DNA of 8,169 nucleotides from NCBI GenBank assembly GCA_934636045.1, contig CAKTZP010000097.1:1-8169 (forward strand). Reading direction: 5' to 3'. The position numbers and the translations under genes were made by a program. This document shows, one piece after another, positions 1-5,583 of the stretch. Each line of letters starts with the position of its first letter. Within the stretch, counting starts at the first letter, position 1. Below the pieces are notes generated by a model that saw only the letters and a list, made by a program, of their open reading frames with translations, did not search any database and was not told where the DNA came from. Source of the stretch: an uncultured Oscillospiraceae bacterium (GTDB lineage Bacteria > Bacillota > Clostridia > Oscillospirales > Oscillospiraceae).

Positions 1-11
1 TCAAAACAATT

Positions 12-51
12 CTGCGAGATTGCCACGGCCCTTGCAGGGCCTCGCAATGAC
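12..51. repeat. Dispersed palindromic repeat (GTCATTGCGAG...GTGGCAATCTC type)
   Basis: This is an interrupted inverted repeat. The outer arms are ATTGC (19-23) and GCAAT (44-48). The inner arms GGCCCT (27-32) and AGGGCC (36-41) enclose a 3-nt TGC loop. Read on the minus strand it starts GTCATTGCGAG and ends GTGGCAATCTCG. From memory, those conserved ends with a variable self-complementary middle are typical of short non-coding repeats scattered between genes in many bacteria, including gut Clostridia. The palindrome is seen directly; membership of a multi-copy family is recalled and cannot be tested with one copy. No coding role is apparent. Confidence 0.6.
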
Positions 52-64
52 AAAATCGGACTTC

Positions 65-122
65 TTTGACAGTCTGAAGCGGCTGGCAGCTTGATGGCTG
101 CCAGCCGCTTGAGGCTGTCAAA
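65..122 (-). terminator. Large hairpin downstream of recR, possible operon terminator
   Basis: A 58-nt inverted repeat begins 16 nt past the recR stop. A perfect 14-bp stem (77-90 with 97-110) closes a 6-nt loop. An asymmetric 4x4 internal loop (73-76, 111-114) separates it from a second 8-bp stem, TTTGACAG (65-72) with CTGTCAAA (115-122). The position suits the end of the dnaX-ybaB-recR transcript, and the stem is very stable. On the minus strand, however, it is followed by GAAGTCC rather than a U-tract, so it is not a canonical intrinsic terminator. It could instead be a 3'-end stabilising structure, or part of a repeat together with the adjacent palindrome. Confidence 0.45.
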
Positions 123-138
123 ACGTGTGCATTTTTCT

Positions 139-738
139 TCAAATGTCTCTCCGACCCTCGAGGGCGCGGAGGAGCGTGACCTCATCGGCATACTCCAACT
201 GGCTGCCGACGGGAATGCCGTAGGCCAAGCGCGTAACGCGCACCTCCATCGGGCGCAGGAGGCGCGAGATGTACATCGCGGTCGCCTCGCCCTCGGTATC
301 GGGGTTGGTGGCCATAATGACCTCGCGCACGCCGCCCTTGGCCACGCGGCCCAGCAGCTCCCGGATACGGATATCATCCGGGCCGATGTGGTTCAGCGGC
401 GAGATGACGCCGTGCAGCACATGGTAAACACCCGAAAATTCGCGCGCCCGCTCCATGGCGATCACGTCCTTCGGGTCGGCCACAACGCAGATTACGCCAT
501 GATCGCGGCTGTCATCGTCGCAGATTGGGCAGACGTCGCGGTCGGTCAGATTCTGACAGACGGGACAGAAATGCACCGATTTTTTCGCCTCGGCCAGCAC
601 GGCGGCAAACTCCGCGACCTCCTCCTCCGGCAGGCTCAGCAAATAGAACGCAAGGCGCTGCGCCGTCTTGCCGCCGATGCCGGGAAGCTTTGCAAATTGC
701 TCGGTCAGCCGCTCCAACGCGGCAGGAAAATATCGCAT
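139..738 (-). CDS. recR: Recombination mediator protein RecR
   Basis: RecR works with RecF/RecO to load RecA onto SSB-coated single-stranded DNA at gaps, in the cytoplasm. The 199-aa product has the usual family length and all expected parts in order: a helix-hairpin-helix (LPGIGGKTAQRLAFY, residues 18-32), a four-cysteine zinc finger (C58, C61, C70, C73), and a Toprim domain from about residue 81 with its acidic motif TNPDTEGEATAMY (144-156). A conserved C-terminal segment LAYGIPVGSQLEYADE (171-186) follows. The start ATG shares its A with the ybaB stop (TGATG). The only GGAGG upstream lies about 18 nt away, too far for a standard site, so translation is probably coupled to ybaB. It is the last gene of the dnaX operon. 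All key residues are present. Confidence 0.97.
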   Translation of the reverse strand: MRYFPAALERLTEQFAKLPGIGGKTAQRLAFYLLSLPEEEVAEFAAVLAEAKKSVHFCPVCQNLTDRDVCPICDDDSRDHGVICVVADPKDVIAMERAREFSGVYHVLHGVISPLNHIGPDDIRIRELLGRVAKGGVREVIMATNPDTEGEATAMYISRLLRPMEVRVTRLAYGIPVGSQLEYADEVTLLRALEGRRDI

Positions 739-1091
739 CAGAACAGTCCGCCCAATCCTCCGAGATTCAGTCCGCCGGTCAGCTTCGACATGCTCTGCGC
801 CGCCTCGGCGTCGGCCTTGCGCATGGCCTCATTGACCGCGCTGACGACCAGATCCTGCAGCATTTCGACATCCTCGGGGTCAACGGCCTCAGGATCGATG
901 CTCAGGCGCACAACCTCATGCTTACCGTTGACGCTCGCCGTTACAACGCCGCCGCCGACGGTCGCTTCGTACTCCTTCGCTTCCATTTCCTCCTGCATTT
1001 TCAGCATATCCTGCTGCATCTTCTGTGCCTGCTTGATCATGTTCATGTTCATTCCGCCGCCCATACCGCCGCGGTATCCGCCCTTTGCCAT
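738..1091 (-). CDS. ybaB: YbaB/EbfC-family nucleoid-associated protein
   Basis: Members of this family are small dimeric DNA-binding proteins that coat the nucleoid; the gene is almost always found between dnaX and recR. The 117-aa product shows the family pattern: a Met/Gln/Lys-rich N-terminal helix ([19 protein letters not shown], residues 18-36), the strand region [20 protein letters not shown] (41-60), then [20 protein letters not shown] (63-82) and a C-terminal helix. Gly/Met-rich tails are present at both ends ([15 protein letters not shown] and [12 protein letters not shown]), as in many Firmicutes homologues. The start is supported by AAGGAG at 1100-1105, 8 nt upstream. The gap from dnaX is 37 nt, and the stop overlaps the recR start by one base. 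The exact cellular role is still debated for the family. Confidence 0.95.
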   Translation of the reverse strand: MAKGGYRGGMGGGMNMNMIKQAQKMQQDMLKMQEEMEAKEYEATVGGGVVTASVNGKHEVVRLSIDPEAVDPEDVEMLQDLVVSAVNEAMRKADAEAAQSMSKLTGGLNLGGLGGLF

Positions 1092-1128
1092 GGTTCATTC
1101 TCCTTACTAGATATAGTGTATTGATTTT

Positions 1129-2751
1129 TTATTTCAGCTCCACAATATCCGGGTGATCCTTTGCGAAGGTGAGGAGCTTATTGAAATTCGGGTTTTCTCT
1201 CTGCTTTTCCGGCTCGGCAAGGTGCGCCGTGACGCGCCTGCCAAGAAGCGCGGAGGCACATTCGCCGATGGCCTGCAGATTTTCCGGAGCGCCGACAAGC
1301 TGCCCGGCCAGCGGAGTTCGGCAGATGAGCAGCAGCCGCTCGCCGCTCAGCCGGCCGCGCACCGGGGAGTCCTCCCCTGCCGTAAACTGGCTGGCCGCCG
1401 AGCGCTTGAGCGTCTGGTGCAGCCGCTCAACGAGATTTTGCCAAAAGCCGCTCGGCGCTTGGCTCTGCGCAGCGACCTCCCGCTGCGGCTCGGAGGGCTC
1501 GTCGGGCAGCGGCGGAGCGTCCGCATCGTCCCACGGCGGCGCTTCTTCCGCTGCGGGTACGGGCGGGGTCTCTTCTGCCGTTTGTGCAGCTGCCGGAACA
1601 ACGCCGGAGGCCAGCTTGTTTTCCAGCCGGCTGATGCGGGCGCTGAGAGACTGCGCGTCGAGCTTGGCCTCCACCTCGCACAGGCGCAGAAGTGCAAGCT
1701 CCGCGTCAATGCGCCGGTTGGCGCTGGTGTTGAAGCCCGCCGCCGCATCGCGCAGGATCGACGTTACGCGCAGCAGCTCGCCCGCGCTGAACAGCGGCAG
1801 CAGCGTTTTGAGCTCCTGCTGCGTGCAGATGCCGGAAATCAGATTCACGCCGCCCTTCGGGGCAGTGCGCAGGATCAAAAGGTCGCGCGCCACAGCGCAC
1901 AGCTCATCGAGCATGGCCGCAAGATCCTTGCCCTCAGCATATTGCTCGCTGAAGATCGTCAGCGCGGCGGGCGCGTTATGCTCGCCGATGGCCTTCATGA
2001 GCTCGGCAGTCTTCCGCGCCGCCGTGAATCCCAGCACGCGGCAGATTTCCTCCGTCGTGACCGCGCCGTTGACGGCGGAGGCACACTGATCGAGCAGGCT
2101 CACTGCGTCGCGCATGCCGCCGTCGGCCAGCCGCGCCAGGAACGCCGCGCCGTCCGGCTCCAGATCGATGTGCTCCCGATAGGCGATATAATTCAGCCGG
2201 TCGACGATATCCTCCGGCAGCAGTCGCCGGAAGGAAAAGCGCTGGCAGCGCGAAAGGATCGTCGCCGGAACCTTGTGCAGCTCGGTCGTCGCCAGAATGA
2301 ACAGCAGATGCTCCGGCGGCTCCTCAATGATTTTTAACAGTGCATTAAATGCGCTGATGGACAGCATGTGTACCTCATCGATGATGTACACGCGCATTTT
2401 GACCTCGCTGGGGGTATAGATCGCGTCGTCGCGCAGGGAGCGGACGTTGTCGACGCCGTTGTTCGACGCTGCGTCGATCTCCAACACGTCCATGCACGCG
2501 CCGCTGTCGATGCTCTTGCATGCAGCGCAGCAGTTGCAGGGATTGCCGTCAATGGGGTGCTCACAGTTGACGGCCTTGGCCAGAATTTTTGCGCAGGAGG
2601 TCTTGCCCGTGCCGCGCGTTCCGGTGAACAGGTAGGCATGGCTCAGCCGCCGGTTCAGGATCTGATTTTTCAGCGTCTGCGTCACGCCCTGCTGCCCGAC
2701 CACATCGTCAAACGTCTGCGGCCGGTATTTCCGATAAAGCGCCTGATACAT
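1129..2751 (-). CDS. dnaX: DNA polymerase III subunit gamma/tau (clamp loader)
   Basis: This is the ATPase subunit of the clamp loader, which opens and loads the beta sliding clamp and tethers the replicative polymerase. The 540-aa product begins with the hallmark MYQALYRKYRPQTFDDVVGQ. It has Walker A GTRGTGKT (44-51), a zinc module (C63, C72, C75, C78), Walker B/DEVH (125-128), the SRC arginine finger (R168), and sensor 2 GGMRDAVSLLDQ (211-222). A Pro/Ala/Glu-rich linker (about 383-430) leads to a tau-like C-terminal domain (about 435-540). The reading frame is open upstream to 3072, but ATG 2751 is chosen because GGAGGTG (2758-2764) sits 6 nt before it and homology starts there; the longer version would run through the promoter. 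It is the first gene of the operon with ybaB and recR. I see no A-AAA-AAG slippery heptamer, so a single full-length product is likely. Confidence 0.97.
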   Translation of the reverse strand: MYQALYRKYRPQTFDDVVGQQGVTQTLKNQILNRRLSHAYLFTGTRGTGKTSCAKILAKAVNCEHPIDGNPCNCCAACKSIDSGACMDVLEIDAASNNGVDNVRSLRDDAIYTPSEVKMRVYIIDEVHMLSISAFNALLKIIEEPPEHLLFILATTELHKVPATILSRCQRFSFRRLLPEDIVDRLNYIAYREHIDLEPDGAAFLARLADGGMRDAVSLLDQCASAVNGAVTTEEICRVLGFTAARKTAELMKAIGEHNAPAALTIFSEQYAEGKDLAAMLDELCAVARDLLILRTAPKGGVNLISGICTQQELKTLLPLFSAGELLRVTSILRDAAAGFNTSANRRIDAELALLRLCEVEAKLDAQSLSARISRLENKLASGVVPAAAQTAEETPPVPAAEEAPPWDDADAPPLPDEPSEPQREVAAQSQAPSGFWQNLVERLHQTLKRSAASQFTAGEDSPVRGRLSGERLLLICRTPLAGQLVGAPENLQAIGECASALLGRRVTAHLAEPEKQRENPNFNKLLTFAKDHPDIVELK

Positions 2752-2773
2752 CCCGTTCACCTCCATAGCCTTT

Positions 2774-2802
2774 AGTATACTCGATTCCTGCCGAAAATGC
2801 AA
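2774..2802 (-). promoter_or_regulatory. Promoter of the dnaX-ybaB-recR operon
   Basis: On the minus strand TTGCAT (2797-2802) and TATACT (2774-2779) are separated by exactly 17 nt, a sigma-A-type arrangement with a good -10 and a weak -35 (3 of 6 matches). Transcription would begin near 2767, leaving a leader of about 16 nt that carries the dnaX Shine-Dalgarno site. Confidence 0.65.
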
Positions 2803-2842
2803 CGGAAAAATCCGTTTGCACGTTTGACCGCCGTCTTTTTTC

Positions 2843-2871
2843 TTGACATTTTCTCGCATATCTTGTATTCT
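2843..2871 (+). promoter_or_regulatory. Promoter of the surface-protein gene
   Basis: A perfect -35 TTGACA (2843-2848) lies 17 nt from TATTCT (2866-2871, 4 of 6 matches), preceded directly by TG and by a T-rich stretch upstream. The predicted start near 2878 gives a leader of roughly 24 nt containing the AAGGAGGT ribosome binding site (2887-2894). It diverges from the dnaX promoter, with about 40 bp between the two -35 elements. Confidence 0.65.
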
Positions 2872-2901
2872 ACTATTATAGGATACAAGGAGGTACCTTT
2901 T

Positions 2902-4914
2902 ATGCGAAAACGGCTTCTTTCCCTCTTGCTTGCGCTGGTGCTGCTTTGCTCGGTTCTTCCGGCAGCAAATGCCACCGATCTCTATTACGGCGCGGTGGCA
3001 CTTGCTACCTCGACGTATCCCGTCGAGGGCGGCAATCTCTATTTTGACAGCCGCCAGCATGCGATTGTTCACTGTGATCGAACAGTTACCGCCGCCGACA
3101 TTCCCGCGGAAATTGAGGGCGTCCCGGTTGAGCGCATCCCCAGCCGGACCTTTATCAACTGCACGGAGCTAACGAGCCTCACAATTCCCGAAACTGTGAC
3201 CTATATTGGCGACTCCGCCTTTGAAGGCTGTAAAAAATTAACTGCTGTCACTCTTCCGGATAATCTGAGCCAGCTTGGCAAACGCGCCTTTTCCGGCACC
3301 GGCTGCATCCGCCGGGGAGAAAACGCATATTACGTGGACCATTGGCTGGTTCAGGTGCTTGAGCCCAAGGCTTGGACTGCCCCGATATGCATTGAGGAAG
3401 GAACCGTTGGCGTAGCCGACCATGCGCTGCATTTTCCCGACTTACGGGAGCTCCATCAGGACATCCGGTTTCCCTCGACGCTCCGTTATCTTTCGATCGA
3501 TGCAGGAGATCCTTCCCGCTGCAGGAAGAACTTCTTTGCAGAAAATGGCAAGCTCCGGCTCGATGGCAGCTTTCTCCTGACCGCGGACGGTAAGACGCTG
3601 GTGCGCTATTATAGTCTTTTAAACGTCGACAAGGAAGGAAAGCCGCTGCCCGTCTGCATCATTCCGGACGGCGTAGAGCACATCGGTGCGGGTGCCTTTC
3701 GCGGAGCCGAGGGTGTGAAATACATTTATATGCCGGACAGCGTCGTCTCCATCGGCATGCTGTGCGTCACATCGCAGGACACTGAGCACATCCGGTTCAG
3801 CCCAAATCTGAAAACGATCGATGACTTTGCCTTTGTGCTTTCCGGCCTGCGGGAGGCCGACCTTGGCGACAATCTCGTCTCCATCGGACGCTATGCATTT
3901 CTGGATAACGTATTCATGGAAACGCTTGTCCTTCCCGCAACGCTGAAAACAGTGGGCGAAGCGGCGTTTTATAATTGCAACGCACTGAAGGGCATCTATT
4001 TTAAAGGGGACGCACCTGATTTCGGCCCCCACGCACTCAGCAAGGGCAGCGACCTCCAGTGCTACTATGTTTTCCAGCGTGACGGCTCGGAGACACCCAT
4101 CAACAAGGACGTCATGTTGTACTACAAGGAAGGTGCCGTGGGCTTTGAAGCGCTCGCCGACTACAGCACCGCCCTCTGGCCGCAGGGCGCGCATTATCAC
4201 AGCTATCAGCTGATACAAACCACGCCGGACTGCTTCCAGACCGGTGAAGAGACACTGATTTGCGGCTGCGGCGACCGCATTGTGCTACGGACGCTCTATT
4301 TCATCGGTCACCAGTATAACGTTTATGGCGGTAGCTGCATCCACTGCGGCATGCCCAGCACGATCCAGGATGTCAAGGACTCCGACTGGTTTGCCCGCAG
4401 CGTTGCCTATTCGTTCCGAAATGGGCTGATGGAAGGGACCGGAAAAGGCACCTTCTCTCCCGGCATTCCAATGACCCGCGCCATGCTGGTGACTGTCTTG
4501 CATCGTAATGCAGGCAAGCCAAATGGCGGCGCAAACGAATTTACCGATGTTGCTGCCGGGCAGTGGTACACGGACGCCGTTGCATGGGCTGCGAAAAGCG
4601 GCATAGTGAATGGCGTCGGCAGCGGGAGATTTGACCCCGACGGCAGCGTTACTCGTGAGCAAATTGCTGTGATTCTGTTCCGCCGCGCCGGCAGCGAGGG
4701 CCGCAGCACAGAGCAGCGCAGCAGCCTTGATGCATTCGCCGACAGTTCAAATGTCAGCAGCTATGCCGTCGATGCACTGCAATGGGCCGTGGCCGAAGGC
4801 GTCATGACCGGCAGCTCTGACGGAGGGAAGCTCTACCTCAATCCGCAAGGCAAGGCCACGCGTGCTGAGGTCGCCACGCTCTTAATGCGCTACATTGAAA
4901 ATATTCTGAAATAA
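2902..4914 (+). CDS. Secreted leucine-rich-repeat surface protein with three SLH domains
   Basis: This is probably a cell-surface protein held non-covalently to the wall polymer by its SLH domains; its binding partner is unknown. ATG 2902 is chosen because AAGGAGGT (2887-2894) lies 7 nt upstream and a clean signal peptide follows (basic MRKR, hydrophobic core, likely cleavage after ANA at residue 24); the frame extends upstream only through the promoter. The 670-aa product carries BspA-type (LRR_5) repeats at about 75-135 and 252-370, for example LTIPETVTYIGDSAFEGC. A Cys/His linker (about 430-485; H433, C444, C454, C456, H470, C479, C482) resembles segments seen in other clostridial surface proteins. 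Three SLH domains sit at about 490-538, 547-597 and 611-665; their TRAE-like motifs read TRAM, TREQ and TRAE. It appears to be a single-gene unit, divergent from dnaX. Domain calls are strong; function (adhesion or ligand binding) is inference. Confidence 0.9.
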   Translation: MRKRLLSLLLALVLLCSVLPAANATDLYYGAVALATSTYPVEGGNLYFDSRQHAIVHCDRTVTAADIPAEIEGVPVERIPSRTFINCTELTSLTIPETVTYIGDSAFEGCKKLTAVTLPDNLSQLGKRAFSGTGCIRRGENAYYVDHWLVQVLEPKAWTAPICIEEGTVGVADHALHFPDLRELHQDIRFPSTLRYLSIDAGDPSRCRKNFFAENGKLRLDGSFLLTADGKTLVRYYSLLNVDKEGKPLPVCIIPDGVEHIGAGAFRGAEGVKYIYMPDSVVSIGMLCVTSQDTEHIRFSPNLKTIDDFAFVLSGLREADLGDNLVSIGRYAFLDNVFMETLVLPATLKTVGEAAFYNCNALKGIYFKGDAPDFGPHALSKGSDLQCYYVFQRDGSETPINKDVMLYYKEGAVGFEALADYSTALWPQGAHYHSYQLIQTTPDCFQTGEETLICGCGDRIVLRTLYFIGHQYNVYGGSCIHCGMPSTIQDVKDSDWFARSVAYSFRNGLMEGTGKGTFSPGIPMTRAMLVTVLHRNAGKPNGGANEFTDVAAGQWYTDAVAWAAKSGIVNGVGSGRFDPDGSVTREQIAVILFRRAGSEGRSTEQRSSLDAFADSSNVSSYAVDALQWAVAEGVMTGSSDGGKLYLNPQGKATRAEVATLLMRYIENILK

Positions 4915-4919
4915 TCGCC

Positions 4920-4949
4920 GTGGGCAGCACCGATTTCGGTGCTGCCCAC
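4920..4949 (+). terminator. Hairpin after the surface-protein gene, possible terminator
   Basis: A 13-bp perfect stem (GTGGGCAGCACCG, 4920-4932, with 4937-4949) and a 4-nt loop ATTT begin 5 nt after the stop codon. On the plus strand it is followed by an A-rich run (AGACAACAAAAAAC), not a U-tract. It therefore probably acts together with the next hairpin (4967-4990, then AATTGTTTTG) or with 3'-end trimming. Confidence 0.5.
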
Positions 4950-4966
4950 AGACAACAAAAAACAAA

Positions 4967-4990
4967 CCCCGTGCATTGCAATGCACGGGG
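4967..4990 (-). terminator. Intrinsic terminator of rplS
   Basis: A perfect 24-base palindrome (10-bp stem CCCCGTGCAT/ATGCACGGGG, loop TGCA) lies 17 nt past the rplS stop. On the minus strand it is followed by TTTGTTTTTTGTTG, a clear U-tract. On the plus strand it is followed by the weaker AATTGTTTTG, so it may also stop transcripts arriving from the surface-protein gene. Confidence 0.88.
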
Positions 4991-5007
4991 AATTGTTTTG
5001 AGACGAA

Positions 5008-5349
5008 TTAGACTCTCTCCTTGACCTTGGCAGCCTTGCCGAGACGGTCGCGCAGGTAGTACAGCTTCGCACGGCGAACCTTGCCGCGGCGAACGGTTTC
5101 GACCTTCACGATGTTGGGCGAATGCACGGGGAAAACCTTCTCGCAGCCGACGCCGTAGCTCAGGCGGCGGACGGTAATGGACTCCTCGATGCCGCCATGC
5201 TTGCGGGCAATGATGGTGCCTTCAAACGCCTGCACTCTTTCACGAGCGCCTTCCTTAATCTTTACATGAACACGAACGGTATCGCCGACGTTCATCTGCG
5301 GCAGTTCTTCCTTCATGTACTGGCTGGTCAGAGCCTTCATCAGATCCAT
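5008..5349 (-). CDS. rplS: 50S ribosomal protein L19
   Basis: L19 sits at the interface of the 30S and 50S ribosomal subunits. The 113-aa product is typical in length and carries the family blocks: [15 protein letters not shown] (20-34), [15 protein letters not shown] (36-50), [20 protein letters not shown] (58-77) and [19 protein letters not shown] (89-107). ATG 5349 is chosen over an upstream in-frame start because CCTCCTT on the plus strand (5358-5364) gives AAGGAGG 8 nt before it, and homology begins at MDLMKAL; the extra 18 residues of the longer frame would come from the leader. In many Firmicutes rplS follows trmD. Here it appears alone, with its own promoter, structured leader and terminator, and convergent with the surface-protein gene. 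Confidence 0.97.
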   Translation of the reverse strand: MDLMKALTSQYMKEELPQMNVGDTVRVHVKIKEGARERVQAFEGTIIARKHGGIEESITVRRLSYGVGCEKVFPVHSPNIVKVETVRRGKVRRAKLYYLRDRLGKAAKVKERV

Positions 5350-5371
5350 AGCTGTGTCCTCCTTGTTTATT

Positions 5372-5415
5372 GGGCGTTCATGCCGGCGCTGACCGCGCCG
5401 CACAGAGGACCACCC
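5372..5415 (-). promoter_or_regulatory. Structured rplS leader, candidate L19 autoregulatory element
   Basis: The rplS leader RNA (about 75 nt) folds by eye into a two-part helix. Outer strands GGGUG (5415-5411) and CGCCC (5376-5372) pair across an internal loop. Inside, GUGC-GGCGC (5403-5395) pairs with GCGCC-(G)-GCAU (5389-5380), with one bulged G and a 5-nt loop GGUCA. The helix ends 8 nt before the ribosome binding site. Ribosomal protein L19 leaders are a known Firmicutes RNA family in which L19 is thought to repress its own mRNA. The position and shape fit, but I have not matched the family consensus, so assignment is inference. Confidence 0.5.
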
Positions 5416-5431
5416 TTATGCAGACTTGGAT

Positions 5432-5460
5432 ATCCTAGCATATTCCGGCCGAAAAATCAA
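5432..5460 (-). promoter_or_regulatory. Promoter of rplS
   Basis: On the minus strand TTGATT (5455-5460) lies 17 nt from TAGGAT (5432-5437), with an extended -10 TGC immediately before the hexamer. The predicted start near 5425 places the structured leader at the very 5' end of the transcript. Confidence 0.7.
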
Positions 5461-5483
5461 GCCCTATTTTGAAGTTTTTCCCC

Positions 5484-5493
5484 GCAAATTTGC
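5484..5493. repeat. 10-bp palindrome between divergent promoters
   Basis: GCAAATTTGC is a perfect 10-bp palindrome located between the -35 of rplS (5455-5460) and the -35 region of the ATPase gene (about 5525). The spot would suit an operator, but AT-rich palindromes of this length also arise by chance and no second copy is visible in the window. Confidence 0.2.
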
Positions 5494-5524
5494 AGACTAT
5501 TTACAATTTTTTCCCGATCCGGTA

Positions 5525-5553
5525 GTGTTTTTTTGCGCCACATGTGCTATAAT
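5525..5553 (+). promoter_or_regulatory. Extended -10 promoter of the P-type ATPase gene
   Basis: A perfect TATAAT (5548-5553) is preceded by TGC, forming an extended -10. The -35 at 17-nt spacing (GTGTTT, 5525-5530) is poor, as is usual for extended -10 promoters. The start would fall near 5560, leaving a leader of about 24 nt, too short to hold a metal riboswitch. Confidence 0.65.
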
Positions 5554-5583
5554 GCCGTTGAAAACCAAAATCGGAGCGTTTCT

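Noticed and set aside
91..1110. 339-codon plus-strand frame over recR and ybaB
   Set aside because: It begins inside the hairpin at 65-122, shows no domain, and is opposite two well-supported genes.
1153..2337. Open frames of 394 and 306 codons on the plus strand across dnaX
   Set aside because: Their composition is Arg/Ala/Ser-rich without any motif, they have no ribosome binding site, and they lie fully opposite an unmistakable dnaX.
2752..2901. SRP RNA or tRNA upstream of dnaX
   Set aside because: Common at this place in other Firmicutes, but the 150 bp holds two promoters and no cloverleaf or SRP-type GGAA/GCAG helix that I can see.
2947..2949. Lipoprotein processing at Cys16 of the surface protein
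   Set aside because: The residues before the cysteine (VLL) lack the small residue at -1 required by a lipobox, and a good ANA cleavage site follows at residue 24.
2752..3072. N-terminal extension of dnaX by 107 codons
   Set aside because: It would run through the dnaX promoter and into the divergent gene. The GGAGGTG site and homology both place the start at 2751.
5368..5382. Tiny upstream frame (Met-Asn-Ala-Gln-stop) in the rplS leader
   Set aside because: It has no Shine-Dalgarno site, and its start codon is partly buried in the leader helix. It is more simply explained as part of the structure.
5554..5583. Metal riboswitch (yybP-ykoY type) ahead of the ATPase gene
   Set aside because: Such pumps are sometimes preceded by one, but the TATAAT box lies only 30 bases before the start codon, leaving no room for it.
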